From Veillonella sp. (lineage in GTDB: Bacteria; Bacillota; Negativicutes; Veillonellales; Veillonellaceae), in NCBI RefSeq assembly GCF_018364065.1, contig NZ_JAGZMO010000011.1, positions 6,034-70,033 on the forward strand: a stretch of DNA of 64,000 bases. The letters run 5' to 3'. Made by a program: the position numbers and the translations under genes. Every line of letters starts with the position of its first letter. Position 1 is the stretch's first letter. The notes beneath the pieces are model-generated. The model searched no databases. It saw only the letters and a list, made by a program, of their open reading frames with translations, and was not told the DNA's origin. Of the stretch, positions 8,508-16,417 are shown in pieces.

Positions 8508-8900
8508 ATGGCAGTAGCTCAGTACTACGGTACAGGTCGTAGAAAATCTTCCGTTGCCAGAGTTCGTCTGGTACCGGGCACAGGTAAAGTAACGATCAAC
8601 AAACGTGATCTTAATGAATACTTTGGTCGTAAAACTTTAGAATTAATTATTAAACAACCATTAGTGTTAACAGGCACTGTGGAACAATATGATGTTATCG
8701 CTGACGTAGCAGGCGGCGGCCCATCCGGTCAAGCCGGTGCAATTCGTCACGGTATTTCCCGCGCTTTATTGGACGTAGATGGCGAACTTCGTCAGTCCCT
8801 TAAAAAAGCCGGCTTCTTAACTCGTGACCCACGTATGAAAGAACGTAAGAAATACGGTCTTAAGAAAGCCCGTAAAGCTTCTCAGTTCTCCAAGCGTTAA
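8508..8900 (+). CDS. rpsI: 30S ribosomal protein S9
   Basis: A 130-aa small-subunit protein whose C-terminal tail reaches the decoding site. It shows YYGTGRRKSSVARVRLVPG at the start, GGGPSGQAGAIRHGISRAL in the middle and the basic end KKARKASQFSKR. GGAGGAGGA precedes the ATG. A strong terminator follows. Confidence 0.98.
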   Translation: MAVAQYYGTGRRKSSVARVRLVPGTGKVTINKRDLNEYFGRKTLELIIKQPLVLTGTVEQYDVIADVAGGGPSGQAGAIRHGISRALLDVDGELRQSLKKAGFLTRDPRMKERKKYGLKKARKASQFSKR

Positions 8901-8914
8901 TATTTGCGAATGGA

Positions 8915-8957
8915 AAAACCCTACAAACCTCGTGTTTGCGGGGTTTCTTTTTTTTGC
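8915..8957 (+). terminator. Terminator of rplM-rpsI
   Basis: AAACCC...AAAC and GTTT...GGGTTT arms around a short loop, followed by a run of eight T. Confidence 0.9.
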
Positions 8958-9063
8958 TTTTTTTATGTGAGTTGAATCTTTCGGACTATTGATATGTAGA
9001 TTAACTGTGGACGTTACATTAATATATCCTTGTTAAAATATATTATTTTTCATTAAACTTTTA

Positions 9064-9092
9064 TTGAAATTATATCGAAAAAATTCTATAAT
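9064..9092 (+). promoter_or_regulatory. Strong promoter of ompA
   Basis: TTGAAA (9064-9069), 17 bases, TATAAT (9087-9092), in a very AT-rich context. It leaves a 60-base leader before the ompA ATG, as expected for an abundant envelope protein. Confidence 0.85.
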
Positions 9093-9161
9093 GAACTTAT
9101 AAATGTTATATGCAATTATATTACATGCATTTTATAGAGATTTTAGAAAAGAGGAGATATT

Positions 9162-10271
9162 ATGAAAAAACGTGCGTTATTATTAGCAGCTGTAGCAGCT
9201 TGCGTAACCACAGCAGCATTCGCTGCACCACAAACTCAATGGCAGGAAGGCCAATGGCAAGTCGATTTGGGGGCTTGGAATCCTGAAGCCAGCTTTGATG
9301 CAGGTAAGGTTGCCGGTGTAGGCGGAGATGTGACTACTAATGACAAATGGAACTTCCAAGGCGGCGTTACTTACGGCTTAAACGATCGTTGGGCTGTTCA
9401 GTACAATTACTATGGTTTGAAAACTAAAGAAGATCAGGGTATTGGCACTGACGGCAATGCACAGGAAGTAAATGCTCTTTATTCTATCAATAAAAACTTT
9501 GCCGCTTATGCAGGTTGGAACCGTATTAAAAACAAGTTAACTGCTGATGGCGACAGCTATTCTCAGACTAATAATGTGGCTCAAATCGGTATTATCGGTA
9601 AAGCTCCTATTACTGACAAATTAGATGTTTACGGCAAAGCTGCTGTAGGTACTCAGAATACAACAATTTGGGAAGCAGGTCTTGGCTATAGCGTTACACC
9701 TGATTTAGATCTTAACGCAGGTTACCGTTATGTAAATACTAAGTTGGCTGATAAAGGCGACTTCGGCGCTCTTGATGATGCAAACATCAGCTACAAAGGT
9801 TTCATTGCCGGCGTATCCTATCGTTTTGGCGGCGGCCGTGATGAAGCACCTGAACCAACTCCGGCTCCTGTATACAGACCACAGCCACAACCACAGCCGG
9901 TACCTGTAGTACAACAAGCTCCGGCAGCTCGCAATGACTACTATTTAGAAAGCGTTCACTTCGGATTTGACGAAGATCAACCTCTTAACAGCGAACAATC
10001 TAAATTAGATCATTTTGTACAGGTAGCGAAAGCTAACCCAACTCATACCTTCAAATTGGTAGGCAATACTGATTCCAGAGGTACAAGCGGTTACAATGAT
10101 GCTCTTTCCCAACGCCGTGTTGACAATGTAGCAGCCTATGCACAGAGCCAGGGCGTACCGGCTTCTCAGTTAGTACTTAACTACAAAGGCGAATCCGATC
10201 CTGTAGCAACTAACGACAGCGATCAAGGCCGTGCTGACAATCGTCGTGTAGATATTTGGGAAAACAAATAA
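9162..10271 (+). CDS. ompA: OmpA-family outer membrane protein
   Basis: A 369-aa outer-membrane protein that tethers the outer membrane to the cell wall. Residues 1-21 are a Sec signal peptide ending AAFA. Residues 22-225 have the alternating pattern of an eight-strand beta-barrel. A Pro/Gln-rich linker follows (about 228-255). The C-terminal OmpA domain (about 260-369) carries GNTDSRGTSGYNDALSQRR, whose Asp and Arg bind diaminopimelate. This is direct evidence for a diderm envelope. It is a single gene with its own promoter and terminator. Confidence 0.95.
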   Translation: MKKRALLLAAVAACVTTAAFAAPQTQWQEGQWQVDLGAWNPEASFDAGKVAGVGGDVTTNDKWNFQGGVTYGLNDRWAVQYNYYGLKTKEDQGIGTDGNAQEVNALYSINKNFAAYAGWNRIKNKLTADGDSYSQTNNVAQIGIIGKAPITDKLDVYGKAAVGTQNTTIWEAGLGYSVTPDLDLNAGYRYVNTKLADKGDFGALDDANISYKGFIAGVSYRFGGGRDEAPEPTPAPVYRPQPQPQPVPVVQQAPAARNDYYLESVHFGFDEDQPLNSEQSKLDHFVQVAKANPTHTFKLVGNTDSRGTSGYNDALSQRRVDNVAAYAQSQGVPASQLVLNYKGESDPVATNDSDQGRADNRRVDIWENK

Positions 10272-10381
10272 TTGAATGAGGCTTAGATGCTAAGTATCTT
10301 CCATGATATTTACTATCTTTTATAAAATTCAATATATCTCGCAATATTCAGTATCTCACGTGGTATTGAGTACCTTGCGCA

Positions 10382-10420
10382 GAAAAAAAAGGGATTCCTT
10401 TTAAGGAATCCCTTTTTTTG
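10382..10420 (+). terminator. Terminator of ompA
   Basis: Near-perfect stem AAAAAAGGGATTCCTT with its complement and a 2-base loop, ending in seven T. Confidence 0.93.
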
Positions 10421-10479
10421 TTGCTTTTTTCATCTTTCTCCTATATAAAAGTTTTATTATGAAAGAGAGGTGATGATTC

Positions 10480-11658
10480 ATGAATAAACTCGTGATTGTA
10501 TTGATCGCATTTATGGCATCAATCGGGCCGTTAAGTACGGATATTTATCTGCCCGGATTGCCGGAAATTGCCCATGATTTGGGAACAACAGCATCAGGCG
10601 GTCAGCTCAGTTTGACAGCCTGTTTTATAGGTTTAGCTTTAGGTCAGGTGCTCGTAGGGCCTTGGAGTGATGAAGTGGGCCGACGAAAACCGGTTATGGT
10701 ATCATTTATCGGCTTTGGGTTGGCTTCTTTTTTATGTGGCACCGCCACATCACTGCCTTTATTTCTACTATGGCGTTTTGTTCAAGGTTTGGCAGGCGCC
10801 GGCTGTATCGTATTGAGCCGCTCTATTGCGGGGGATACACATACAGGGCATGAGCTGACGCGCTTTATTTCTCTCTTGGTACTGATTACATCCATCGTAC
10901 CGATTGGCGGGCCGGTCCTAGGTGGTATTATTCTTACCTATGCCGGTTGGGAAGCCATTTTCCTTCTCCTCACCGCTTGCGGCGTGCTGGGGGCCATTTG
11001 GACTTTGGCCGGTTTACCGGAAACGTTACCACCGGAAGCACGTGTGGAAGGGGGCTTGAAAAGCTCAGTTCAAAATATGAAGGCCCTTTGGCAGAATGAA
11101 TCGTATCGCGGTTATTTATTAGTTCAGGGCTTTGCATCGATGGGCTTATTTGGTTATATCGGCGCCTCTCCGTTTATTATGGAAGGCATGTATGGATTTA
11201 CGCCTACGGAATTCAGTATTTTCTTCGGTATCGGTTCCGCCGCATTAGCTTTAGGCGCTCAGATTTTTGGACGACTCAGTCAAAGCCTGGGAGAACATGC
11301 TATTTTATGGGCCGGTAATATAGCCGGTGTAGTCATCGGACTCTTCATCGCCGTATTAGCTTGCATTCAACCTGAATCACCTTGGTTTATTATGATTGCT
11401 TTGGTCTTGTTAATTTTCAGCTGCGGCATTACCTTACCTCTCAGCTTTTCATCGGCTATGAACGCACATAAAGGTGTATCCGGCAGTGCTTCAGGCCTCT
11501 TAGGAGTTATTTCCTTCTTGGCCGGTGCTGTAGCATCGCCTTTAGTAGGGATCGGCGGCGGTCATAGCATGTGGCCTTTGGCGCTTTTAATTATAGCTGA
11601 ACATGGAGCCTCTTTAATGAGTATGAAAATATTTACAGAGCGTGTAAACGCAGAATAA
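10480..11658 (+). CDS. Bcr/CflA family multidrug efflux MFS transporter
   Basis: A 392-aa inner-membrane protein with about 12 hydrophobic segments, an H+-antiporter of the DHA1 group. The start ASIGPLSTDIYLPGLPEI is the family signature. The A-motif between helices 2 and 3 reads GPWSDEVGRRKP, and helix 5 has the antiporter-type GGPVLGG. Relatives export chloramphenicol, bicyclomycin or sulfonamides, but the substrate here is unknown. GAGAGGTG precedes the ATG. Confidence 0.92.
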   Translation: MNKLVIVLIAFMASIGPLSTDIYLPGLPEIAHDLGTTASGGQLSLTACFIGLALGQVLVGPWSDEVGRRKPVMVSFIGFGLASFLCGTATSLPLFLLWRFVQGLAGAGCIVLSRSIAGDTHTGHELTRFISLLVLITSIVPIGGPVLGGIILTYAGWEAIFLLLTACGVLGAIWTLAGLPETLPPEARVEGGLKSSVQNMKALWQNESYRGYLLVQGFASMGLFGYIGASPFIMEGMYGFTPTEFSIFFGIGSAALALGAQIFGRLSQSLGEHAILWAGNIAGVVIGLFIAVLACIQPESPWFIMIALVLLIFSCGITLPLSFSSAMNAHKGVSGSASGLLGVISFLAGAVASPLVGIGGGHSMWPLALLIIAEHGASLMSMKIFTERVNAE

Positions 11659-11689
11659 GTCATAACCGAAGATATAAGAGGTTGTTAAA

Positions 11690-11771
11690 TTTAAACTAGA
11701 TAATTTAAACCATATAGTTGAACCATATATTTGAACCAGATAATTTAAACTATATATTTGGACTAGTATTT
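11690..11771. repeat. Six 13-14-bp tandem repeats after the MFS gene
   Basis: Units resemble TTTAAACYATATAT or TTGAACCAGATAA. They lie in a roughly 390-base spacer that also holds the panD leader. Confidence 0.8.
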
Positions 11772-11829
11772 ATATAAAAATCTTCACCCAAAGTGCAACG
11801 GAAAGAGCCAATGGACAATTATGGGTGGA

Positions 11830-12049
11830 TATAATGTGTGTTTTATGGTATAGTGCAGTGGGAGATAGTATTCTGTTGAAACTATACTCTATCTGACACA
11901 CAATGCTTCATGTAAACAACTGACCATAACCCTGCGCGGCGAAGAGTAATCTTATGGATATTCATATTGCGGCGGAGGCTTATATTGCATGTAATCGGTG
12001 TTCGATGGAAATTCCTCGAACACCGTTTTTTTATGTAAAGGAGAAACAG
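11830..12049 (+). promoter_or_regulatory. panD operon leader with possible cis-regulatory RNA
   Basis: A TATAAT (11830-11835) and a TATAGT (11849-11854) are possible -10 boxes. Downstream are a GATAGTAT-type hairpin near 11864-11895, a CCATAA/TTATGG pairing (11924-11929 with 11952-11957) and then a full terminator at 11996-12032, all before the panD ATG. The layout fits transcription attenuation. No known riboswitch class was recognised. Confidence 0.45.
11996..12032 (+). terminator. Attenuator-like terminator in the panD leader
   Basis: Perfect 10-bp stem CGGTGTTCGA/TCGAACACCG with a 10-base loop and seven T, ending 17 bases before the panD ATG and 8 bases before its AAAGGAG site. Confidence 0.85.
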
Positions 12050-12442
12050 ATGATTCGTGAAGTATTAGCCGGGAAGATTCATCGCGCTACGGTGACTCAG
12101 GCGGCACTTGATTATGTAGGAAGTATTACGGTCGATTCAGAATTATTGAAAGCGGCCGGTATCTACGAATACCAGAAAGTAGATATTGTAAATGTAAACA
12201 ATGGAGAACGTTTTCAGACTTATACCATTTGCGGGGAACCGAACAGTGGTGTCATTTGTCTGAATGGAGCGGCGGCCCGCTGTGCCTGTACGGGGGACAC
12301 AGTGATTATTATGGCCTATGCTCAAGTAAACGAGGAGGAAATAGAAACACATAAACCGTCCGTCGTATTTGTGGATGAGAAGAATAGAATTGCCCGATTA
12401 ACGAACTATGAGAAGCATGGTTTGTTAGCTGATATGAAGTAA
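12050..12442 (+). CDS. panD: Aspartate 1-decarboxylase PanD
   Basis: Makes beta-alanine from aspartate for pantothenate. The 130-aa pyruvoyl proenzyme self-cleaves between Gly24 and Ser25 (DYVGSITVD). The family pattern IREVLAGKIHRATVT and LNGAAARCACTGDTVIIMAY is clear. ATG 12050 behind AAAGGAG aligns with known PanD starts. The frame is open upstream to 11954, but that extension crosses a terminator hairpin and is unlikely to be translated. First gene of panD-panC-panS. Confidence 0.96.
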   Translation: MIREVLAGKIHRATVTQAALDYVGSITVDSELLKAAGIYEYQKVDIVNVNNGERFQTYTICGEPNSGVICLNGAAARCACTGDTVIIMAYAQVNEEEIETHKPSVVFVDEKNRIARLTNYEKHGLLADMK

Positions 12443-12500
12443 TTGTGTTGTCAGAGCAGAACTATCTTCACATACACAAACAACGAAAGGATTAGGTAAA

Positions 12501-13358
12501 ATGAATATTGTAAGAACTGTTGATGATGTACGAAATCAGGTAAGAGAATGGCGCAAAGCCGGCATGACGGTGGGACTCGTGCCAACCATGGGATATTTGC
12601 ACGAAGGTCATGCGTCCCTTATAAAACGCGCCGTAGCGGAGAATGACCGCGTCGTGGTGTCCACCTTTGTAAATCCTGTACAATTTGGACCCACAGAGGA
12701 TTTGAGCACCTATCCGCGAGATGAAAAGCGCGATGCCGATTTATGTGAATCCGTAGGAGCACATCTTATGTTCCATCCTACGCCGGATGAAATGTACAAG
12801 AATCCTAAAGTATCCCTTGTGGTGAAAGATCTTAATGATCATCTCTGTGGCGTAACGCGTCCTGTACATTTCCATGGTGTGTGTACGGTGGTTATGAAGT
12901 TGTTCAACATTGTCACACCGGATAAGGCGTACTTTGGTGAAAAAGATGCGCAGCAATTGGCCATTGTACGTAAAATGGTGGAAGACTTGAATGTGCCGGT
13001 GCAGATTGTAGGCTGTCCGATTATACGCGAAGAAGACGGCTTGGCCAAATCATCACGCAATACCTATTTGTCGCCGGAAGAGCGGGAGGCCGCATTGTGC
13101 TTGAGCCGCAGCATTTTCTACGGACAGGATCATATAAAACCGCAAATGAAAGCGGCTGAATTGATCGCAGGTATGGAAGCGATTATTCAGAAAGAACCGT
13201 TGGCCCGGATTGAATACTTAAAAGTGGTTGATGCTCTTTCCATGGAAGATGTGGCCATTGTGGACCGCCCTGTATTGGTTGCGATGGCTGTGAAAATCGG
13301 CAAGACCCGTTTAATCGATAACTTCAGTTTTAATCCGGCCGGGCAGGACGGGGAATAG
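12501..13358 (+). CDS. panC: Pantothenate synthetase PanC
   Basis: Condenses pantoate and beta-alanine with ATP. The 285-aa protein has the nucleotidyltransferase HIGH-like motif in PTMGYLHEGHASL (about residue 28), the pantoate-binding segment ending STFVNPVQFGP, FGEKDAQQL and the KMSKS-like KSSRNTYLS. GAAAGGA precedes the ATG. It uses the product of panD upstream; panB and panE are not present in the operon. Confidence 0.97.
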   Translation: MNIVRTVDDVRNQVREWRKAGMTVGLVPTMGYLHEGHASLIKRAVAENDRVVVSTFVNPVQFGPTEDLSTYPRDEKRDADLCESVGAHLMFHPTPDEMYKNPKVSLVVKDLNDHLCGVTRPVHFHGVCTVVMKLFNIVTPDKAYFGEKDAQQLAIVRKMVEDLNVPVQIVGCPIIREEDGLAKSSRNTYLSPEEREAALCLSRSIFYGQDHIKPQMKAAELIAGMEAIIQKEPLARIEYLKVVDALSMEDVAIVDRPVLVAMAVKIGKTRLIDNFSFNPAGQDGE

Positions 13359-13367
13359 GAGCGGCGC

Positions 13368-14372
13368 ATGAAACAAACAACGAAAGCGTCACTTCCGATG
13401 GCTGAACGAATTACCGGGGCCGTTACGAAATACATTGGAGCTATCATTATTCTGTTTTCTTTATGGGCCTGTGTAACGCCGGGCGTATTCAGCTGGACCG
13501 TAAACTATACGGCCACCTTCTTAGGTATTGCCATGTTCGGCATGGGCCTTTCTATTAAGGCACGGGATTTTAAAATCGTGTTGGCTAAGCCGAAAGAAGT
13601 ATTGTTGGGCGGCGTACTGTTGCAATACACCATCATGCCCTTAACTGCATTCCTGCTGTGTAAGGCGCTGCAGCTGCCTACAGATATTGCCATCGGCGTA
13701 ATTTTAGTAGGCTGTTGTCCAGGCGGTACGGCCAGCAATGTAATCACCTACATTGCGAAAGGGGACGTGCCTTTATCGGTAGGGATGACCATCGTGTCCA
13801 CCTTGCTGGCGCCGGTCATTACACCGTTCCTGATTTTTATGCTCGGCGGTACCTGGATTACCATTCAGTTCTGGGCCATGGTTATGTCCGTCGTTAAAAT
13901 CGTGCTTTTACCTGTATTAGTCGGTATTTTCATTCATCACTATATGGGCGAACGATTGAAGTCGTTGATTACGATTATGCCTTTAGTCTCGTCCATTGCC
14001 ATCGTGCTTCTCATCGCCGGTATTATCTCGGTGAACGTGGATAAAATTTTCTCTGCCGGTCTTTTAGTGCTGGCTGTGGTGATTTTACACAATCTCATCG
14101 GCATGACATTGGGACTTACAGCAGGGAAATTGCTGAAGGTTACTTATCCGAAAGCTACGGCCATCGCCATCGAAGTGGGCATGCAGAACAGCGGACTTGC
14201 CGTTTCACTGGCCGCACTTCATTTCGCCATGAATCCGCTGGCTACCTTGCCGGGCGCTATTTTCAGCGTATGGCATAACATCTCCGGTGCTATCTTTGCA
14301 AGCATACGGCAGCGACATGATGAACCGGACGCGGATGAACTCGTTGATGGCGTTGAAAGCTTGAGCAAGTAG
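13368..14372 (+). CDS. panS: BASS-family Na+ symporter, probable PanS (pantoate/ketopantoate uptake)
   Basis: A 334-aa membrane protein with nine or ten hydrophobic segments of the bile acid:sodium symporter fold. It shows the conserved GCCPGGTASNVITYIAKGD crossover segment and EVGMQNSGLAVSLA. Salmonella PanS, from the same family, takes up ketopantoate. Placement 9 bases after panC supports the same role here, but the substrate is inferred. A tandem repeat begins at its stop codon. Confidence 0.85.
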   Translation: MKQTTKASLPMAERITGAVTKYIGAIIILFSLWACVTPGVFSWTVNYTATFLGIAMFGMGLSIKARDFKIVLAKPKEVLLGGVLLQYTIMPLTAFLLCKALQLPTDIAIGVILVGCCPGGTASNVITYIAKGDVPLSVGMTIVSTLLAPVITPFLIFMLGGTWITIQFWAMVMSVVKIVLLPVLVGIFIHHYMGERLKSLITIMPLVSSIAIVLLIAGIISVNVDKIFSAGLLVLAVVILHNLIGMTLGLTAGKLLKVTYPKATAIAIEVGMQNSGLAVSLAALHFAMNPLATLPGAIFSVWHNISGAIFASIRQRHDEPDADELVDGVESLSK

Positions 14373-14446
14373 ACAACAAATGATTAGATAAAAAAATGAG
14401 TAGATAATCAGCGAATAGATAACTAGCCAATAGATAATAAATAGCC
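14367..14446. repeat. Degenerate ~16-bp tandem repeat at the panS stop
   Basis: Five units around a core TAGATAA. The first unit includes the panS stop TAG (14370-14372). It ends next to the bidirectional terminator. Confidence 0.75.
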
Positions 14447-14454
14447 GGAAATAA

Positions 14455-14490
14455 AAAAGAGCCTTGCCACTGATGTGGTAAGGCTCTTTT
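14455..14490. terminator. Bidirectional terminator, panS / LysR
   Basis: AAAAGAGCCTT-CCAC with its complement around TGAT, flanked by A and T runs. It serves the pan operon and the convergent LysR gene. Confidence 0.9.
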
Positions 14491-14585
14491 CGTTTGCTAA
14501 CTTGAATGCAGTATCCTTATGGCAAGTGCATAAACTATAGAGTGAATAAAAAACTTTGTGAAGCTTAAGCTCATATCTCTATGAA

Positions 14586-15479
14586 TTAAACAACAGCATA
14601 AGGGGCGTTTTCCTTATAATAGGACTGCAGAATTTCGATGAATGTAGGGAGGCTTTCCTTCGTATTGTCCTTACGGGTGCAAAGGACACAGGGAATGGTG
14701 CCGGCGCTTTCAAATGGAATCCACACGAACTCATGGCTGTAATCGTTGAGCAGGCCCGGAATGAGGCAGACAGCCCGGTTGGACGCAATATTGATGAGGG
14801 TCGTTTCATGTGTTTCGCTGGTCAAGGTTGGAATGTTCAGCAAATTGACGGCAGTGCGTTGCGCTTTTTGCAATTCTTTAGGGCTCCCGCCGCCCACTAA
14901 CAAGGTGCGCCCTTTTAAATGTTCATAGTCAGCCACGTCAAGATTGGCTAACTCATCATTTTGATTGACGACCAGATAAATATGACTGTCATATAGTTTG
15001 TGCTCTTTAACCTCAGTATGGGGTGTTAGAAATGATTGGATGGCGAAGAACACATCATACTTGTATTGAAGAAAGTCGGCATAACTTTGAGGCCCAGCAT
15101 CAATTGTTACATCGACAAAAATATCCGGATATATTTGATTGAATGTTTTAATAGCGTCCGGTAAGGCTAATAAAGTTGTACGGTACGGAAGGCAGATGCG
15201 GATAACGTCATTGTAGTCCTGACTGAAATTGCGACATGTTTCAATGGTCCGCCTCAAATCGGCGCGCATTATACGCAGGTCTTCGCAGAATCGCTCGCCT
15301 GCAAGCGTGAGCGCAGCCCCTTTGCCGGAACGTAGAAAAATTTGGAAGCCCACTTCCGCTTCTAAGGACTTAATCTGATACGATAAGGCAGGTTGTGTAA
15401 TGAAGAGATTCTCTGCGGCCCGATTAAAATTCAATGTATTTGCTAATTCGAGGACACAGTCAATTTGTTTAGTATTCAT
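14586..15479 (-). CDS. LysR-family transcriptional regulator
   Basis: A 297-aa regulator. The N-terminal winged HTH (about residues 1-62) has LELANTLNFNRAAENLFITQ and PALSYQIKSLEAEVG. The rest is a periplasmic-binding-like effector domain. The start is ATG at 15477-15479 behind AGAGGG; the longer upstream frame is not needed. It is divergent from an NAD(P)-binding protein gene across about 170 AT-rich bases, a typical layout in which LysR controls its neighbour. The ligand is unknown. Confidence 0.92.
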   Translation of the reverse strand: MNTKQIDCVLELANTLNFNRAAENLFITQPALSYQIKSLEAEVGFQIFLRSGKGAALTLAGERFCEDLRIMRADLRRTIETCRNFSQDYNDVIRICLPYRTTLLALPDAIKTFNQIYPDIFVDVTIDAGPQSYADFLQYKYDVFFAIQSFLTPHTEVKEHKLYDSHIYLVVNQNDELANLDVADYEHLKGRTLLVGGGSPKELQKAQRTAVNLLNIPTLTSETHETTLINIASNRAVCLIPGLLNDYSHEFVWIPFESAGTIPCVLCTRKDNTKESLPTFIEILQSYYKENAPYAVV

Positions 15480-15648
15480 ACATATCCCTCTAAATGATAT
15501 AATTATTTTATTAATAATAAAGTTAATCAATTGGATAATTTTATTATAATAGCCTATACTGAAATCATCAAGAGGAAAGCTTGATAGCTTAAATTAAAAG
15601 TAATTTTTGTTAGAAAATATTAGAAAAAATTTTGAGAGGAAATATGAT

Positions 15649-16254
15649 ATGAAAGAAAAAATTTTGATTATTGGTGCCACCGGTTCTATCGGTCGCAAAG
15701 TAAGAGATACCCTATTGGAGCGTACTGATTGGGAATTGGTTTTATTCTCCCGTCAGGCAGGCCGCATCGCTGTTGATGACAGTCGTGAAACAGCAATTAG
15801 CGGCAATGTATATAACGAAGCTGAATTAGTGGACGCTATGGAAGACGTTACGGCAGTAGTTGTAGCCTTGACCGGTGACTTGGGGGCTATGGCTAAAGCG
15901 ATTGTAGGGGCTATGAAGAAAGTCGGTTTAGAACGTATTATCTTCATTTCTTCCATGGGGATTTACAATGAAATCCCTGCCCGAATCGGCAGCAACGGTA
16001 ACTTGGAGCACAATCCGGTGTTACAGACATACCGTGAAGGGGCTGATGTGGTGGAAGCATCGGGCTTACAATATACAGTAATTCGTCCGGGTTGGTTCGA
16101 TAACGGTACTACGGAATTTACCATTTCCCGTAAAGGCCAGCCATTCGAAGGACATGATGTATCTCGTCAGGCAATTGCAGACTTTATTTTAAATCTTTTG
16201 GAAGATGGTACCGTGTATATTAATGAAAGAGTAGGCATTCATCGTCCGGACTAA
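15649..16254 (+). CDS. NAD(P)-binding SDR/NmrA-like protein
   Basis: A 201-aa cytoplasmic protein with an N-terminal Rossmann fold (ILIIGATGSIGRKV). VVVALTGD and IIFISSMGIYNE follow, in the pattern of atypical short-chain dehydrogenases (YwnB/NmrA type). It lacks the classical YxxxK pair, so it may be a redox sensor or an isomerase/reductase. ATG 15649 with GAGAGGA upstream is preferred over 15607. Probably regulated by the divergent LysR gene. Confidence 0.85.
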   Translation: MKEKILIIGATGSIGRKVRDTLLERTDWELVLFSRQAGRIAVDDSRETAISGNVYNEAELVDAMEDVTAVVVALTGDLGAMAKAIVGAMKKVGLERIIFISSMGIYNEIPARIGSNGNLEHNPVLQTYREGADVVEASGLQYTVIRPGWFDNGTTEFTISRKGQPFEGHDVSRQAIADFILNLLEDGTVYINERVGIHRPD

Positions 16255-16274
16255 AAAAACTGTTAAATCCTTAA

Positions 16275-16361
16275 CACGAACACTTTATTTTCCAAGATAA
16301 AAACAGTGATGAAGTGGCAGCTCATGTAGAGCAATGGATTAAACAACATGTAAAGAAGTAA
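16275..16361 (+). pseudogene. Decayed C-terminus of an alpha/beta hydrolase
   Basis: In frame with the TAA at 16359-16361, 28 codons read HEHFIFQDKNSD, then EVAAHVEQWIKQHVKK. This aligns with the end of the intact hydrolase just downstream (NDHFLMANKNNQ, then LADLAEQWL), including the catalytic His context. A stop lies directly before it and there is no start or ribosome site. It is best read as the remnant of a former paralogue. Confidence 0.6.
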
Positions 16362-16417
16362 TTGTATGATTGTAACTATATGGCCATAGGCTGTATAGTT
16401 ACCAGAAAGGGGAACGT

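Noticed and set aside
11954..12049. In-frame upstream extension of panD by 32 codons
   Set aside because: It crosses a perfect terminator hairpin, its ribosome site is poor, and PanD homologues start at the ATG at 12050 with the Gly-Ser cleavage site at residues 24-25.
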